Assembly (NCBI RefSeq): GCF_027571405.1
Contig: NZ_CP092968.1
Span: 3,308,001-3,372,000, forward strand
DNA from: Methylocystis parvus OBBP
Lineage (GTDB): Bacteria > Pseudomonadota > Alphaproteobacteria > Rhizobiales > Beijerinckiaceae
Length of the DNA: 64,000 nucleotides
Direction: 5' to 3'
A program made the translations under genes and the position numbers. Positions 8,954 through 17,355 of this stretch are shown here, piece by piece. Under the pieces are notes generated by a model. The model ran no database searches. It was not told the DNA's origin and saw only the letters and a list, made by a program, of their open reading frames with translations. The stretch's first letter is position 1. Each line of letters begins with the position of its first letter.

Positions 8954-9082
8954 CACAGTGGAGCTTTCGCCGCCGACGCTCTCGCTCGAGCTGGATTTGA
9001 CAGCTTCTGCGGGGCGGGGGCTTTTTGCCTCCCGCCAGATAGTGTATCGGGGCGCGCAAGGACAGAAGAGGAAACGACGCGC

Positions 9083-9898
9083 ATGTGCTGGAGCGGGGAA
9101 GCTTCGACGGTTTTGGCGGCGACGGGCATCGCCGGCGCGGCCTATTCCGCGCTCAAAAAGGACCCGGAGCCGCTCGCTCTCTGGGTCTGCCTTCTCTACT
9201 TCGCCAGCATGGAGTCGCTGCAGGCCGTCGCCTATTCGGTGCTCAACCAGTGCGACTCGCCATTGAATCAGGTGATGACCATGTTCGGTTATCTCCACAT
9301 CACCTTCCAACCCTTCTTCATCAACGCCGTCGCCCTCTATTTCATGCCCAAGGACAGCGCGAAGATCATCGCGCCCTGGGCCTATTTCGGCTGTTTCGTC
9401 GCCGCGATCCTCATGCTGATCCAGCTCTACCCCTTCAGCTGGGCGGGTCATTGCGCGCTCGGTCGCCCGCTTTGCGGCGAAGTGCTCTGCACGGTGCGCG
9501 GCGAATGGCACATTGCGTGGCTGCTGCCGACCAACGGCATCGGCAACAGCATGGCCGACAACGCCACGCTCGGCCGCGGCTATATCGGCTATCCGATGAT
9601 GGCCTTCTTCATCCCCTCGCTCTACGGAAGCTGGCGCTTCATCCTGTTCTCCTGGGTCGCCGGTCCGTGGCTCGCGAGCCTGACGACCAGCAACATCAAC
9701 GAATGGCCGGCGGTCTGGTGCCTGTTCTCGATCGGTCTCGTGCTCGCCATCATCAAGACGCCGTTGCGCTACCACCTGCATGTCGGCGACCCGTGGTGGA
9801 TGATGATCTGGAAGTGGTGGAAGCGGCGCAAGGCCGCGCGTGAGCCTGTCGCGGAAGCGGCCGGCGCGGCGACGCTGGCGAAAGAGCCAGCGGAGTAG
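9083..9898 (+). CDS. DUF5765 family polytopic membrane protein
   Basis: The 271-residue protein begins MCWSGEAS, as DUF5765 proteins do by recollection, and has about seven hydrophobic segments spread over residues 30-235. Charged residues lie at both ends (a lysine/arginine-rich C-terminal tail after WMMIWKWWKRRK). Conserved-looking cysteines occur in the loop CALGRPLCGEVLC. The ATG is preceded by GAGGAAACGACGC. It is monocistronic. The family has no known function and the assignment is by overall resemblance. Confidence 0.72.
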   Translation: MCWSGEASTVLAATGIAGAAYSALKKDPEPLALWVCLLYFASMESLQAVAYSVLNQCDSPLNQVMTMFGYLHITFQPFFINAVALYFMPKDSAKIIAPWAYFGCFVAAILMLIQLYPFSWAGHCALGRPLCGEVLCTVRGEWHIAWLLPTNGIGNSMADNATLGRGYIGYPMMAFFIPSLYGSWRFILFSWVAGPWLASLTTSNINEWPAVWCLFSIGLVLAIIKTPLRYHLHVGDPWWMMIWKWWKRRKAAREPVAEAAGAATLAKEPAE

Positions 9899-9948
9899 GC
9901 GTCGGTTCCCTCCCTCCGTGAAACGGGGTGGCCTTGCCCCTCGCCCCG

Positions 9949-9976
9949 GCCCTCTCCCGCAAGCGGGGTGAGGGAG
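9949..9976. repeat. REP-like hairpin
   Basis: The palindrome CCCTCTCCCGC-AA-GCGGGGTGAGGG sits between the convergent DUF5765 and pxpC genes. Such elements are scattered between genes in many Rhizobiales. It may also act as a transcription barrier, although no T-run follows. Confidence 0.6.
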
Positions 9977-9999
9977 AAAACGCGCAGTCGCGCAATGCG

Positions 10000-10998
10000 T
10001 CAATCCCGAGCGCTCACGACGCCCCCGATCAAATTCTCAGCCAGCAATTTCTCGGTCGACGCCTCATGCGCGAGCGGCGTCAGCGCGGCCCCCGTCGCAA
10101 GCTTCTCCCGCAGCGCCGCCCGCGCCGCGACGGCTTCCTCCCAATCGACCGCCCGAAAACGAAGGCGCTCTCCAGCCCGTAATTGCGCGAGTCGGCCGAG
10201 ATCCGCGCCGATCGTCGTGGCGATCTTCGGATAGCCGCCCGTGGGCTGGCGATCGGCCATCAGCACGAAGGGCAGGCCCGAGCCCGGAACCTGAATCGCG
10301 CCCATCGCCGCGCCGTCGGAGACGATGTCGTGACCGCGCGCATGCGTCAGGCGGGAGCCTTCCAGCGCATAGGCCATGCGGTCGCTGCGCGGGCCCACGC
10401 GCCATTCGGCGGAGAGGAAGGCGGCGATCGCCTCGGGCGAGAAATAATCGTCCTGCGGGCCGAGCATGACGCGGATCGGCGCATTGCCGGGCCGGAGCCA
10501 GGGCGCTTCGATCGAATAGACGCCATGCGGCGCGGGGCGGGCGGCGGAGAGCGGCAGCTCGGCGCCGGCCGCCAATGGCTTCGGTCCGATCCCGGAGCGG
10601 GCATGGGTCGCGAGCGAACCGAGCGCTCGCGGAAGGTTGAGACGGGCGCCGATGGCGACATAGCACCAGGCGCCGGAAACGCCGGCGCGGATCGTCAGAC
10701 GGGCGCCTGGGCGAAGCGCGAAGACGCAGGCCGGCGGCAGGACGACGCCGTCGAGGCGAAGGTCGAAGGCGCCGCCCGCGACGGCCATCGGCAGCGCCGC
10801 CTCCGCCGCTTCGACCGTGACGCCGCCGAGCGAGACTTCTATCGCCCAATCGGCCTCGCCGGCCTGCGTCGCCGTGACGAAGGCGGCTTGGTCCATCGGT
10901 CCGGCCGGCGTGACGCCGAAGCGCGAATGACCGAAACGCCCCGCATCCTGAATGGTGACGCCGGGCCCCGCCGCGCGGATGAGCAGCCGCGCACTCAT
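10000..10998 (-). CDS. pxpC: 5-oxoprolinase subunit C (biotin-dependent carboxyltransferase family)
   Basis: PxpC works with PxpA and PxpB in ATP-dependent opening of 5-oxoproline (pyroglutamate) to glutamate. The 332-residue protein starts MSARLLIRAAGPGVTIQDAGR, the standard KipA/PxpC opening, and contains the conserved FGVTPAGPMDQ, VMLGPQDDYF, SDRMAYALEG and SDGAAMGAIQVPGSGLPFVLMADRQPTGGYPKIA segments. The ATG at 10998 overlaps the pxpB stop by four bases, so the subunits are coupled. The reading frame is open upstream as an artefact inside pxpB. Confidence 0.93.
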   Translation of the reverse strand: MSARLLIRAAGPGVTIQDAGRFGHSRFGVTPAGPMDQAAFVTATQAGEADWAIEVSLGGVTVEAAEAALPMAVAGGAFDLRLDGVVLPPACVFALRPGARLTIRAGVSGAWCYVAIGARLNLPRALGSLATHARSGIGPKPLAAGAELPLSAARPAPHGVYSIEAPWLRPGNAPIRVMLGPQDDYFSPEAIAAFLSAEWRVGPRSDRMAYALEGSRLTHARGHDIVSDGAAMGAIQVPGSGLPFVLMADRQPTGGYPKIATTIGADLGRLAQLRAGERLRFRAVDWEEAVAARAALREKLATGAALTPLAHEASTEKLLAENLIGGVVSARD

Positions 10999-11771
10999 AG
11001 GGGCGCCTCCCGCCGCGCGACGATCTCGCCTTGCGCCGCGCGCGCGTCGAGCGAGGCGAAGGTCGCGGCGTCGATGGGCTCGAAGCGCAGGGCGTCGCCG
11101 GGCGCGATGAGGAAGGGCGGGTCGCGCTCCAGCGAAAAGAGTCGCTCCGGCGTGCGTCCGACGACATACCAGCCTGTCGGCATGGGATTGGTCGCGATAA
11201 GCGACAGTCCGCCGCCGATCAGCACGGCGCCTTCCGGCGTCGGCCCGCGCGGCGCAAGACGGCGGGGAATGGCGAGCGACTCGGGAAGTCCGCCGAGATA
11301 GCACCAGCCGGGCGCGAAGCCATACATATAGGCGCGGTATTCAGCGCCGGCGTGCGTCTTCGAGAGCGCTCGTGCGCTGAGGCCGAGGAGCGACGCGGCT
11401 TCCGCGATGTCCTCGGCGACGGCGGGGTCGTAGCAGCAGGGGATGATCCATCCGCCGCCGTCATTGCGAGGAGCGCCCGCGACGAAGCAATCCAGCGCCG
11501 CGGCGTCGCTTCTGGATTGCTTCGCTTCGCTCGCAATGACGGATTCAACCCATTCCGCCAGCGCCGCCCGCGAAATCTCCAGCGGTTCGTAATGTATAAG
11601 CAGTGAGCGATAGGTCGGCGTCGTTTCCGTCACGCCCGGCGGCGTCTCGCGACGCAAAGCTGCGTCGAGCGCCAGCACGCGCGCATTGACCTTGGCGTCG
11701 ACCGCGTCGCCGAACTCCACCGTCAGCGCCGCTTCGCCCTGGTCGAGAAAACGCGGGCGGTCGTAACGCAT
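10995..11771 (-). CDS. pxpB: 5-oxoprolinase subunit B with an in-frame repeat insertion
   Basis: The 258-residue protein matches PxpB/KipI: N-terminal FLDQGEAALTVEFGD, then the cyclophilin-like C-terminal domain with IPCCYDPAVAEDI, YRAYMYGFAPGWCYLGGLP, and GWYVVGRTPERLF. Between these parts, at about residues 77-104, lies a segment (VIASEAKQSRSDAAALDC and onwards) that is the translation of the palindromic repeat at 11460-11540. The insertion is 81 bases, so the frame is kept. It falls in the linker just before the IPCCYD strand, where family members vary, so the protein may still fold. Start ATG at 11771. It is coupled to pxpC. Confidence 0.92.
   Translation of the reverse strand: MRYDRPRFLDQGEAALTVEFGDAVDAKVNARVLALDAALRRETPPGVTETTPTYRSLLIHYEPLEISRAALAEWVESVIASEAKQSRSDAAALDCFVAGAPRNDGGGWIIPCCYDPAVAEDIAEAASLLGLSARALSKTHAGAEYRAYMYGFAPGWCYLGGLPESLAIPRRLAPRGPTPEGAVLIGGGLSLIATNPMPTGWYVVGRTPERLFSLERDPPFLIAPGDALRFEPIDAATFASLDARAAQGEIVARREAPL
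11460..11540. repeat. Palindromic repeat, copy 1, inside pxpB
   Basis: An 81-base imperfect palindrome starts GTCATTGCGAGGAGC and ends GCTTCGCTCGCAATGAC. Copies of the same element lie at 14488-14567 and 43314-43393. Here it is within the pxpB reading frame. The ends are mutually inverted over at least 14 bases. Confidence 0.92.
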
Positions 11772-11803
11772 CTAGCGAGCCGCTTCAGTTAAAGCGAGGA
11801 CGA

Positions 11804-11891
11804 CCCCCTCCCTCACCCTCCCCCTTCCAGGGGGAGGGAATTGGCGCCGCTTTGCTCCCTCCCCCTGGAAGGGGGAGGGTCGGGGTGGGGG
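11804..11891. repeat. Long inverted repeat between pxpB and pxpA
   Basis: Two 35-base arms (11804-11838 and 11857-11891) are inverted copies of each other, built from CCCTCCCCCTTCCAGGGGGAGGG-type blocks. Each arm is itself palindromic. It belongs to a common G-rich intergenic repeat type in Alphaproteobacteria. It could separate pxpA transcription from pxpB-pxpC. Confidence 0.85.
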
Positions 11892-11922
11892 TCCAAAAAC
11901 CTGGCGATCTGATCGAAGCAAG

Positions 11923-12699
11923 CTACCGGCCCTCGATAAAAGCGCGCAGCGAGAAGCCCTGCGCTTCGAGTCCTGCGCGCAGGCGCCGCGCCATCTCGAC
12001 GGCGTGCGCCGTGTCGCCATGCACGCAGATGGAGTCGATCGGCGTCTTCAAGCGCTTGCCCGTTATGGTGATCAGCGCGCGTTCCGCAAGCATGTCGTTA
12101 ACGCGCGCAAGCGCCGCGTCGCCATCCGTGATCACCGCGCCCGCCTCCCCGCGCGGCTGCAAGCCGCCGTCATCGACATAGGCGCGGTCGGCGAAGATTT
12201 CATGCGCGACGTTCAGCCCGGCGCCTTCACCGGCGTGGACCTGCTCGGAAAGCGCGATGGCGAGGAGCGTGAGCGAGGCGTCGACCGCGCGGGTCGCGCG
12301 CGCCAGCGCATCGGCGACGCCGGCGTCCCTTTCGGCGATATTGGCGAGCGCGCCATGCGCCTTCACATAACGGATTCGATGGCCGCTCAGCGCCGCAAGC
12401 GCCTGCGCCGCGCCGATCTGATAGGCGACGGCGTTTTCGATCTCTGCCTTCGTCATCGCCATGGGCCGGCGCCCGAATCCCGCGAGATCGGGAAAGCCGA
12501 CATGGGCGCCGACCGCGACGCCGTTCTCGCGGGCGAGCGCGAAAGTCTTCGCCATGATGTCCGGGTCGCCCGCGTGAAAGCCGCAGGCGACATTGGCGCT
12601 CGTCACCACCTGGAGCATGGCGTCGTCGTCGCCCATGCGCCACGGGCCGAAGCCCTCGCCGAGATCGGCGTTGAGATCGATGACTCTGTTTCGTTCCAT
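11923..12699 (-). CDS. pxpA: 5-oxoprolinase subunit A (LamB/YcsF family)
   Basis: PxpA is the 5-oxoprolinase subunit of the LamB/YcsF fold. The 258-residue protein opens IDLNADLGEGFGPW and contains TSANVACGFHAGDPDIM, GVAVGAHVGFPDLAGFGRR, the YVKAHGALAN loop and DSICVHGDTAHAVEMAR, all hallmark segments. It lies upstream of pxpB-pxpC on the same strand but is separated by about 150 bases carrying an inverted repeat, so it may have its own transcript. It is divergent from the radical SAM gene. Confidence 0.95.
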   Translation of the reverse strand: MERNRVIDLNADLGEGFGPWRMGDDDAMLQVVTSANVACGFHAGDPDIMAKTFALARENGVAVGAHVGFPDLAGFGRRPMAMTKAEIENAVAYQIGAAQALAALSGHRIRYVKAHGALANIAERDAGVADALARATRAVDASLTLLAIALSEQVHAGEGAGLNVAHEIFADRAYVDDGGLQPRGEAGAVITDGDAALARVNDMLAERALITITGKRLKTPIDSICVHGDTAHAVEMARRLRAGLEAQGFSLRAFIEGR

Positions 12700-12816
12700 T
12701 GGGTCGCGCCGCTCTATGGAAAACTATTTTAGCGTCCCGGCGCGCGGAGCGACAGCGGCCTCTTGCTTCTTCAGGCGGATCAGCCATTCTTGGGCCGGTT
12801 CACTGCGAGAAAGCAC

Positions 12817-14439
12817 ATGCTCGACGAGGCGGTTACGCAATGCGATCCAGCGTCTGCCGCGCCGCCGCCCGCCGCAGCGGAATTGGGCCGTCCGCCGGGG
12901 AGGCGCATTCTTTGCGTCTTCCCGCTTTATGAGCCCTCGCTCGGCTCGCTCGAATACGCCTATGACATTACCGGGACGCTGCGCGCCTTCATGCCGCCGC
13001 AGGGGCTGCTCGTCATCGCCGCGGCCTTGCCGGAAGGATGGGAGGTGCGCTTCGTCGACGAGAATGTCGCGCGGGCGAAGCGCGGCGACTTCAAATGGGC
13101 GGACGCCGTTTTCGTCTCCGGCATGCATGTCCAGCGCCGCCAGATCGACGACATCCGCCGCCGTGCGCATAAATACGGCAAGGTCGCGATTCTCGGCGGT
13201 CCGTCGGTCTCCGCCTGTCCGGAGTTCTATCCGCATTTCGACTATCTCCATGTCGGGGAGATGGGCGACGCCACGCGCGCGCTCTTCGCGCGCCTCGCCC
13301 GCGATTGCGCGCGGCCGGAACGGCAGATCGTCCTCGAGACCGGCGAGCGCACGCCGCTCGAGGATTTTCCGATTCCCGCTTATGAGCTGGTGAGCTTCGA
13401 TCATTATTTCATCGGCTCCATCCAGTTTTCGAGCGGCTGCCCCTATCGCTGCGAATTTTGCGACATACCCGGCCTCTATGGCCGCGTGCCGCGGCTGAAG
13501 CCGCCACAGCGCATCCTCGCGGAGCTCGACAAGCTGCGCGCCTGCGGGCTGACGACCTCGGTCTATTTCGTCGACGACAATCTCATCGCCAACCGCCGCG
13601 CCCTGCGGGAGCTTCTGCCGGTGCTGATCGCGTGGCAGGAGACGAATTCCTTCCCGCTCTCCTTCGCCTTCGAGGCGACGCTCAACATCGCGAAATATGA
13701 CGATCTGCTCGAGGGGCTTCGCGCCGCCTGTTTCACGACGATCTTCGTCGGGATCGAAACGCCGGAGGAGGAGGCGCTCTCCGCCATCGACAAGGAGCAG
13801 AATCTGGCGCTGCCGATTCTCGAGGGCGTGCGCCGGCTCAACGCGCATGGCATGGAGGTCGTCGCCGGCGTCATCATCGGGCTCGACACCGACGGTCCGG
13901 ACACCGCGCGCCGCATCATCGACTTTGTCGATCAGTCGTATATCCCCATGCTGACGATCAATCTTCTGCAGGCGCTGCCGAAGACGCCGCTTTGGGAGCG
14001 CCTGGAGAAAGAAGGGCGGCTCAGCGACGAGGCGGGTCGCGAATCCAACGTCGTCTTCAAGCGCTCCTACGAGGAGACCGTCGAAACCTGGCGCGACTGC
14101 CTGCGCCACGCCTACGATCCCGCGCGGCTCTTCGCGCGCTATGAAATCCTCACGCAGCACACTTTCCCCAATCGCCGGCCGCGCCCGCGTCCGCCGGATC
14201 AGGTGACGCCGAAGAATGTGCGCCGGGGAATGGCCATGCTGCTCAGGATCTGCTGGAAGCTCGGCGTCGTCGCCGATTACCGCAGGATCTTCTGGGCCTA
14301 TGCCTGGCCGCGCATCAAGACCGGCCGCATCGAGGACGTCATCAGCGTCGGCATCCTCGCCAAGCATCTCATCACTTATGCGCGAAAAGCCTGCGCCGGA
14401 AAGCTCAACGCCTCGAACTATTCGGCTCGCCTGAGGTGA
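12817..14439 (+). CDS. Cobalamin-binding radical SAM enzyme (DUF4070 type; HpnP-like possible)
   Basis: The 540-residue protein has an N-terminal B12-binding-like domain (about 30-155, RRILCVFPLYEPSLG to HVGEMGD). The radical SAM core carries CPYRCEFCD, with cysteines 208, 212 and 215 binding the 4Fe-4S cluster, and a C-terminal DUF4070 region follows. This architecture includes the hopanoid C2-methylase HpnP as well as other methyltransferases. I cannot separate them by eye, and no hopanoid genes lie nearby. The ATG at 12817 (GAGAAAG upstream) is preferred to an in-frame TTG at 12763. It is divergent from pxpA. Confidence 0.8.
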   Translation: MLDEAVTQCDPASAAPPPAAAELGRPPGRRILCVFPLYEPSLGSLEYAYDITGTLRAFMPPQGLLVIAAALPEGWEVRFVDENVARAKRGDFKWADAVFVSGMHVQRRQIDDIRRRAHKYGKVAILGGPSVSACPEFYPHFDYLHVGEMGDATRALFARLARDCARPERQIVLETGERTPLEDFPIPAYELVSFDHYFIGSIQFSSGCPYRCEFCDIPGLYGRVPRLKPPQRILAELDKLRACGLTTSVYFVDDNLIANRRALRELLPVLIAWQETNSFPLSFAFEATLNIAKYDDLLEGLRAACFTTIFVGIETPEEEALSAIDKEQNLALPILEGVRRLNAHGMEVVAGVIIGLDTDGPDTARRIIDFVDQSYIPMLTINLLQALPKTPLWERLEKEGRLSDEAGRESNVVFKRSYEETVETWRDCLRHAYDPARLFARYEILTQHTFPNRRPRPRPPDQVTPKNVRRGMAMLLRICWKLGVVADYRRIFWAYAWPRIKTGRIEDVISVGILAKHLITYARKACAGKLNASNYSARLR

Positions 14440-14487
14440 GGGGCGTCATATGGCGAAGACAATGTGAGTCCGAAAGGCGCATCCGCT

Positions 14488-14567
14488 GTCATTGCGAGGA
14501 GCGAAGCGACGAAGCAATCTAGAGCCACGTTGACGCTCCTGGATTGCTTCGCTTCGCTCGCAATGAC
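14488..14567. repeat. Palindromic repeat, copy 2
   Basis: An 80-base near palindrome (GTCATTGCGAGGAGCGAAGC to GCTTCGCTTCGCTCGCAATGAC) in the gap between the convergent radical SAM and leuB genes. It is the best-preserved of the three copies in this window. Confidence 0.92.
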
Positions 14568-14608
14568 GGCGGCGCAGCGGAAGGATCGAGCGCGATGGGC
14601 GAGGCGGC

Positions 14609-15718
14609 CTATCCCAATACCGCCTTCAGCTCCGCGACGATGGCGTCGCCCATCTGCGCGGTGGAGATCGAGGAGGGCGCGTCGCCCTTGATGTCGATGG
14701 TGCGCAGGCCCTTGGCGAGCACATTGGCGATCGCCGCGTCGATCGCGTCCGCCGCCTTGGCGTTGTCGAAACTATAGCGCATCGCCATGCCGAGCGAGCC
14801 GATCATGGCGATGGGGTTCGCAATGCCCTTGCCGGCGATGTCCGGCGCCGAGCCGTGGCAGGGCTCGTACATCGCCTTGCGGCTCCCATTCGCATCGGCG
14901 GCGCCGAGCGAAGCGGAGGGCAGCATGCCGAGCGAGCCGGTGAGCATCGCCGCCTCATCCGAGAGCATGTCGCCGAAAAGATTGTCCGTGACGATGACGT
15001 CGAACTGCTTGGGCCAACGCACGAGCTGCATGCCCAGCGCGTCGGCGAGCATGTGCTCGAGCTGCACGTCGGCATATTCGCGCTTGTGCAGCGCGGTGAT
15101 GACTTCGCGCCACAGATAGCCCGAGCGCATGACGTTCGCCTTATCGGACGAGGTCACCTTGTTCCCGCGCTTGCGCGCAAGCTCGAAAGCGACGCGGCCG
15201 ATGCGCTCGATCTCGTGGGTCGTATAAACCTGCGTGTCGACAGCGCGCTTCTCGCCGTTCTCGAGCGTGACGATCTCCTTCGGCTCGCCGAAATAGACGC
15301 CGCCCGTGAGTTCGCGCACGATCATGATGTCGAGGCCGTCGACGAGCTCGCGCTTGAGCGAGGAGGCGTCGGCGAGCGCCGGATAGCAGATCGCCGGGCG
15401 CAGATTGGCGAAGAGGGCGAGGTCCTTGCGCAGGCGCAGAAGGCCCGCCTCCGGGCGCACGGCGTAGGGCACGCCGTCCCATTTCGGCCCGCCGACGGCG
15501 GCCAGCAGCACCGCGTCCGCCGCATGAGCGAGCTTCATGTCGTCTTCGCTGATGGCGACCTTATGCGCGTCATAGGCCGCGCCGCCGACAAGGCCGCGCT
15601 CGATTTCGAACTTCGCCACGCCCGCCTGCCCGAGAAAAGCGATCACCTTCTCGGCTTCGGCGGAGATTTCCGGACCGATGCCGTCGCCGGGAAGGAGCAG
15701 GAGCTTGTAGGCGGACAT
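14609..15718 (-). CDS. leuB: 3-isopropylmalate dehydrogenase
   Basis: LeuB oxidises and decarboxylates 3-isopropylmalate in leucine biosynthesis, using NAD and a divalent metal. The 369-residue protein opens [15 protein letters not shown] and has the LeuB-specific substrate region [17 protein letters not shown]. It continues with the catalytic tyrosine and lysine region ([10 protein letters not shown]), [18 protein letters not shown] with the metal-binding aspartates, and the NAD-binding [14 protein letters not shown]. The ATG at 15718 has GAGG six bases upstream. Longer in-frame starts would add an unrelated extension. Divergent from the secreted protein gene at 16030. Confidence 0.95.
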   Translation of the reverse strand: MSAYKLLLLPGDGIGPEISAEAEKVIAFLGQAGVAKFEIERGLVGGAAYDAHKVAISEDDMKLAHAADAVLLAAVGGPKWDGVPYAVRPEAGLLRLRKDLALFANLRPAICYPALADASSLKRELVDGLDIMIVRELTGGVYFGEPKEIVTLENGEKRAVDTQVYTTHEIERIGRVAFELARKRGNKVTSSDKANVMRSGYLWREVITALHKREYADVQLEHMLADALGMQLVRWPKQFDVIVTDNLFGDMLSDEAAMLTGSLGMLPSASLGAADANGSRKAMYEPCHGSAPDIAGKGIANPIAMIGSLGMAMRYSFDNAKAADAIDAAIANVLAKGLRTIDIKGDAPSSISTAQMGDAIVAELKAVLG

Positions 15719-16029
15719 GAAAGCCTCGTTTGCGCGTTGGAGAAAGATGCGCCCCCAATAGAGCGCGAAACGGCCCCGCGCAACTTGGCGGGCGCCGCCC
15801 CGCGCCGGCCGCCTCATGCGACAATTCGCGCCGCACCGCTCCCTTGCCGGGACAGGCGAAGCCGTGCAGCTTGAAAAAGGTCAATGAACAAGGCTTTCTG
15901 GGGCTGAAGCGCCGCCGCCGAACGAGCGGCGCTCCTCCAGGGAGCCAGGGGCGCGGGCGAAGAACCCGGCACAGGTTCTTCGCGGGATTGCGCTCTGAAT
16001 TGAACTTGAGGGAACGAGGGAGACGCACC
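15719..16029. other. Intergenic region between divergent leuB and a secreted-protein gene
   Basis: This 311-base stretch should carry the promoters of both flanking genes. It contains no supported reading frame, although frames stay open by high G+C. A strong Shine-Dalgarno sequence (GAGGGAG) lies just before 16030. No operator palindrome was evident. Confidence 0.5.
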
Positions 16030-16497
16030 ATGAAATTGATGAAAATCGTCGCTCTGGCGATGTTCGCGGCCTTTGCCGGGGCGGTCCCCGCCAAAGCCTT
16101 CTGCCTCGTAAATTGCGAGCCCAAGGCCGAGGACGCCAGGAAAGTCTTCGAGAATCTGATCAAGGACAAGTTCGACAAGGACGCGGTCATCGAGAAATTC
16201 GAGGTGACGCGCTTCTGGCCGCTCGACGTCGAGGGCGCGGGCCATGCGGGCTACGAGTTCTATTTCAAGGCGAGCGTGAAATTCCCCAAGGGCGCCAATC
16301 CGCAATGCAAGCCCGAAGGCGGCGCGCCGAAAGCCGGCTGCTCGGACAACACCAGCTATTACTCGACCACCATCCAGAACCAGATGATCAAGGACAAGCA
16401 GTATATCGAGCCCGGCAGGGTCATCGATTTCAGCGACGAGACGCGCTTCGACCAGGAAGGCTCGAAGTGGAAAGGCCAGGACGGCAATATGTACTGA
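16030..16497 (+). CDS. Hypothetical secreted protein
   Basis: The 155-residue protein has a clear Sec signal peptide (MKLMKIVALAMFAAFAGAVPAKA), then four cysteines (two close to the mature N-terminus in FCLVNC and two in QCKPEGGAPKAGC) that could form disulfides. The remainder is a soluble charged domain. The ATG follows GAGGGAGACGCACC, a good ribosome binding site. A strong intrinsic terminator follows at 16521, so the gene is probably monocistronic. I recognise no family. Confidence 0.75.
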   Translation: MKLMKIVALAMFAAFAGAVPAKAFCLVNCEPKAEDARKVFENLIKDKFDKDAVIEKFEVTRFWPLDVEGAGHAGYEFYFKASVKFPKGANPQCKPEGGAPKAGCSDNTSYYSTTIQNQMIKDKQYIEPGRVIDFSDETRFDQEGSKWKGQDGNMY

Positions 16498-16520
16498 TCC
16501 GGTTCGGCGGAAGGATTGGG

Positions 16521-16549
16521 AAAGCGGGCCCGGCGGCCCGCTTTTTTGT
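16521..16549 (+). terminator. Rho-independent terminator
   Basis: The hairpin AGCGGGCC-CGGC-GGCCCGCT is followed by six T residues, 24 bases after the stop of the secreted-protein gene. Confidence 0.9.
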
Positions 16550-16613
16550 TTGGCTTTATCTTGCAGGAACGTTGGCGTCGGCGTACTTAGCTAGATTAGC
16601 CAAGGAGGGGCTG

Positions 16614-16862
16614 GTGCTGGTCAATATTCACACCGCTAAATCGCAACTATCCAAGCTCATCGAAGCCGCCCTCTCCGGGGAAGACGTCGTTATCGCCAAG
16701 GGCGACAAGCCGGTCGTCCGCCTCGTCGCTATCGAACGCGGCGGCTTCAAAATAGGTTTCCTGCGAGACAGGGGCCTCGGCGCCGGCCCGGACTTTCTCG
16801 AGCCCATGCCGGAGGAAGAGCTTCAGCTCTGGGAGGGCGCCGCTTCGCCGTCGAAGCCGTGA
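16614..16862 (+). CDS. Type II antitoxin, Phd/YefM family
   Basis: The 82-residue protein opens with the family pattern VNIHTAKSQLSKLIEAALSGEDVVIAKGDKPVVRLV, the DNA-binding N-terminal domain of Phd/YefM antitoxins. A shorter acidic C-terminus (MPEEELQLWEG) is the part that normally wraps the toxin. The GTG at 16614 is preceded by AAGGAGGGG. Its stop overlaps the toxin start by three bases (GTGA), the usual coupling in such pairs. Autoregulation by operator binding upstream is expected but no operator was identified. Confidence 0.88.
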   Translation: MLVNIHTAKSQLSKLIEAALSGEDVVIAKGDKPVVRLVAIERGGFKIGFLRDRGLGAGPDFLEPMPEEELQLWEGAASPSKP

Positions 16863-17353
16863 CCGCTCTTCTCCTCGACACCCACGCCTGGGTCTGGAGC
16901 CTGACCGACGATCCCCGTTTGTCTGCGAGAGCGAGAGAGGCCGTCGCCGGTGCGGGCGGAGTCAATGTCAGCCCGATCAGTTTTTTTGAAATCTCTCAAA
17001 AGGCGCGGCTCGGGAAATGGCCGGAGATGGCGCCTTATGTCGATGCGCTTCCCAAGCTCCTTGTGGAACAGGGCGGCTTGGCGGCGCGTCTCAATCCTGC
17101 AATTTGCACGCTTGCCGGCAGCCTGACATGGGCGCATCGCGACCCATTCGATCGTTTGATCGCAGCGACCTCGATTTTGGAAGGGCTTTCCCTCGTCTCC
17201 GTCGACGCGGCGTTCGACGGCGTTGCGCCACGCATCTGGTCGTCGGGGCCGGTCGATCGCCCCTTCCTTGCGCTGCTCGCATGGTGTAGAAGCCGGCGAT
17301 GGTTTTGGCGTCGAGCCCGGCCGCGCCGGCGCTCCGCTCGGGAAGAAGGCTAG
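16859..17353 (+). CDS. PIN-domain toxin (VapC-like) with a C-terminal read-through extension
   Basis: VapC-like toxins are metal-dependent RNases. The four acidic residues are present: Asp7 in LLDTHAW, Glu44 in SFFEIS, Asp95/Asp98 in HRDPFDR and Asp116 in VSVDAAF. The fold ends at GVAPRIW (residue 127), where such proteins usually stop. Here the frame continues for 37 basic, tryptophan-rich residues up to three bases before secG. This tail reads the sequence that should be the secG leader, so a native stop may have been lost. The GTG start overlaps the antitoxin stop. Confidence 0.85.
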   Translation: MTALLLDTHAWVWSLTDDPRLSARAREAVAGAGGVNVSPISFFEISQKARLGKWPEMAPYVDALPKLLVEQGGLAARLNPAICTLAGSLTWAHRDPFDRLIAATSILEGLSLVSVDAAFDGVAPRIWSSGPVDRPFLALLAWCRSRRWFWRRARPRRRSAREEG

Positions 17354-17355
17354 AA

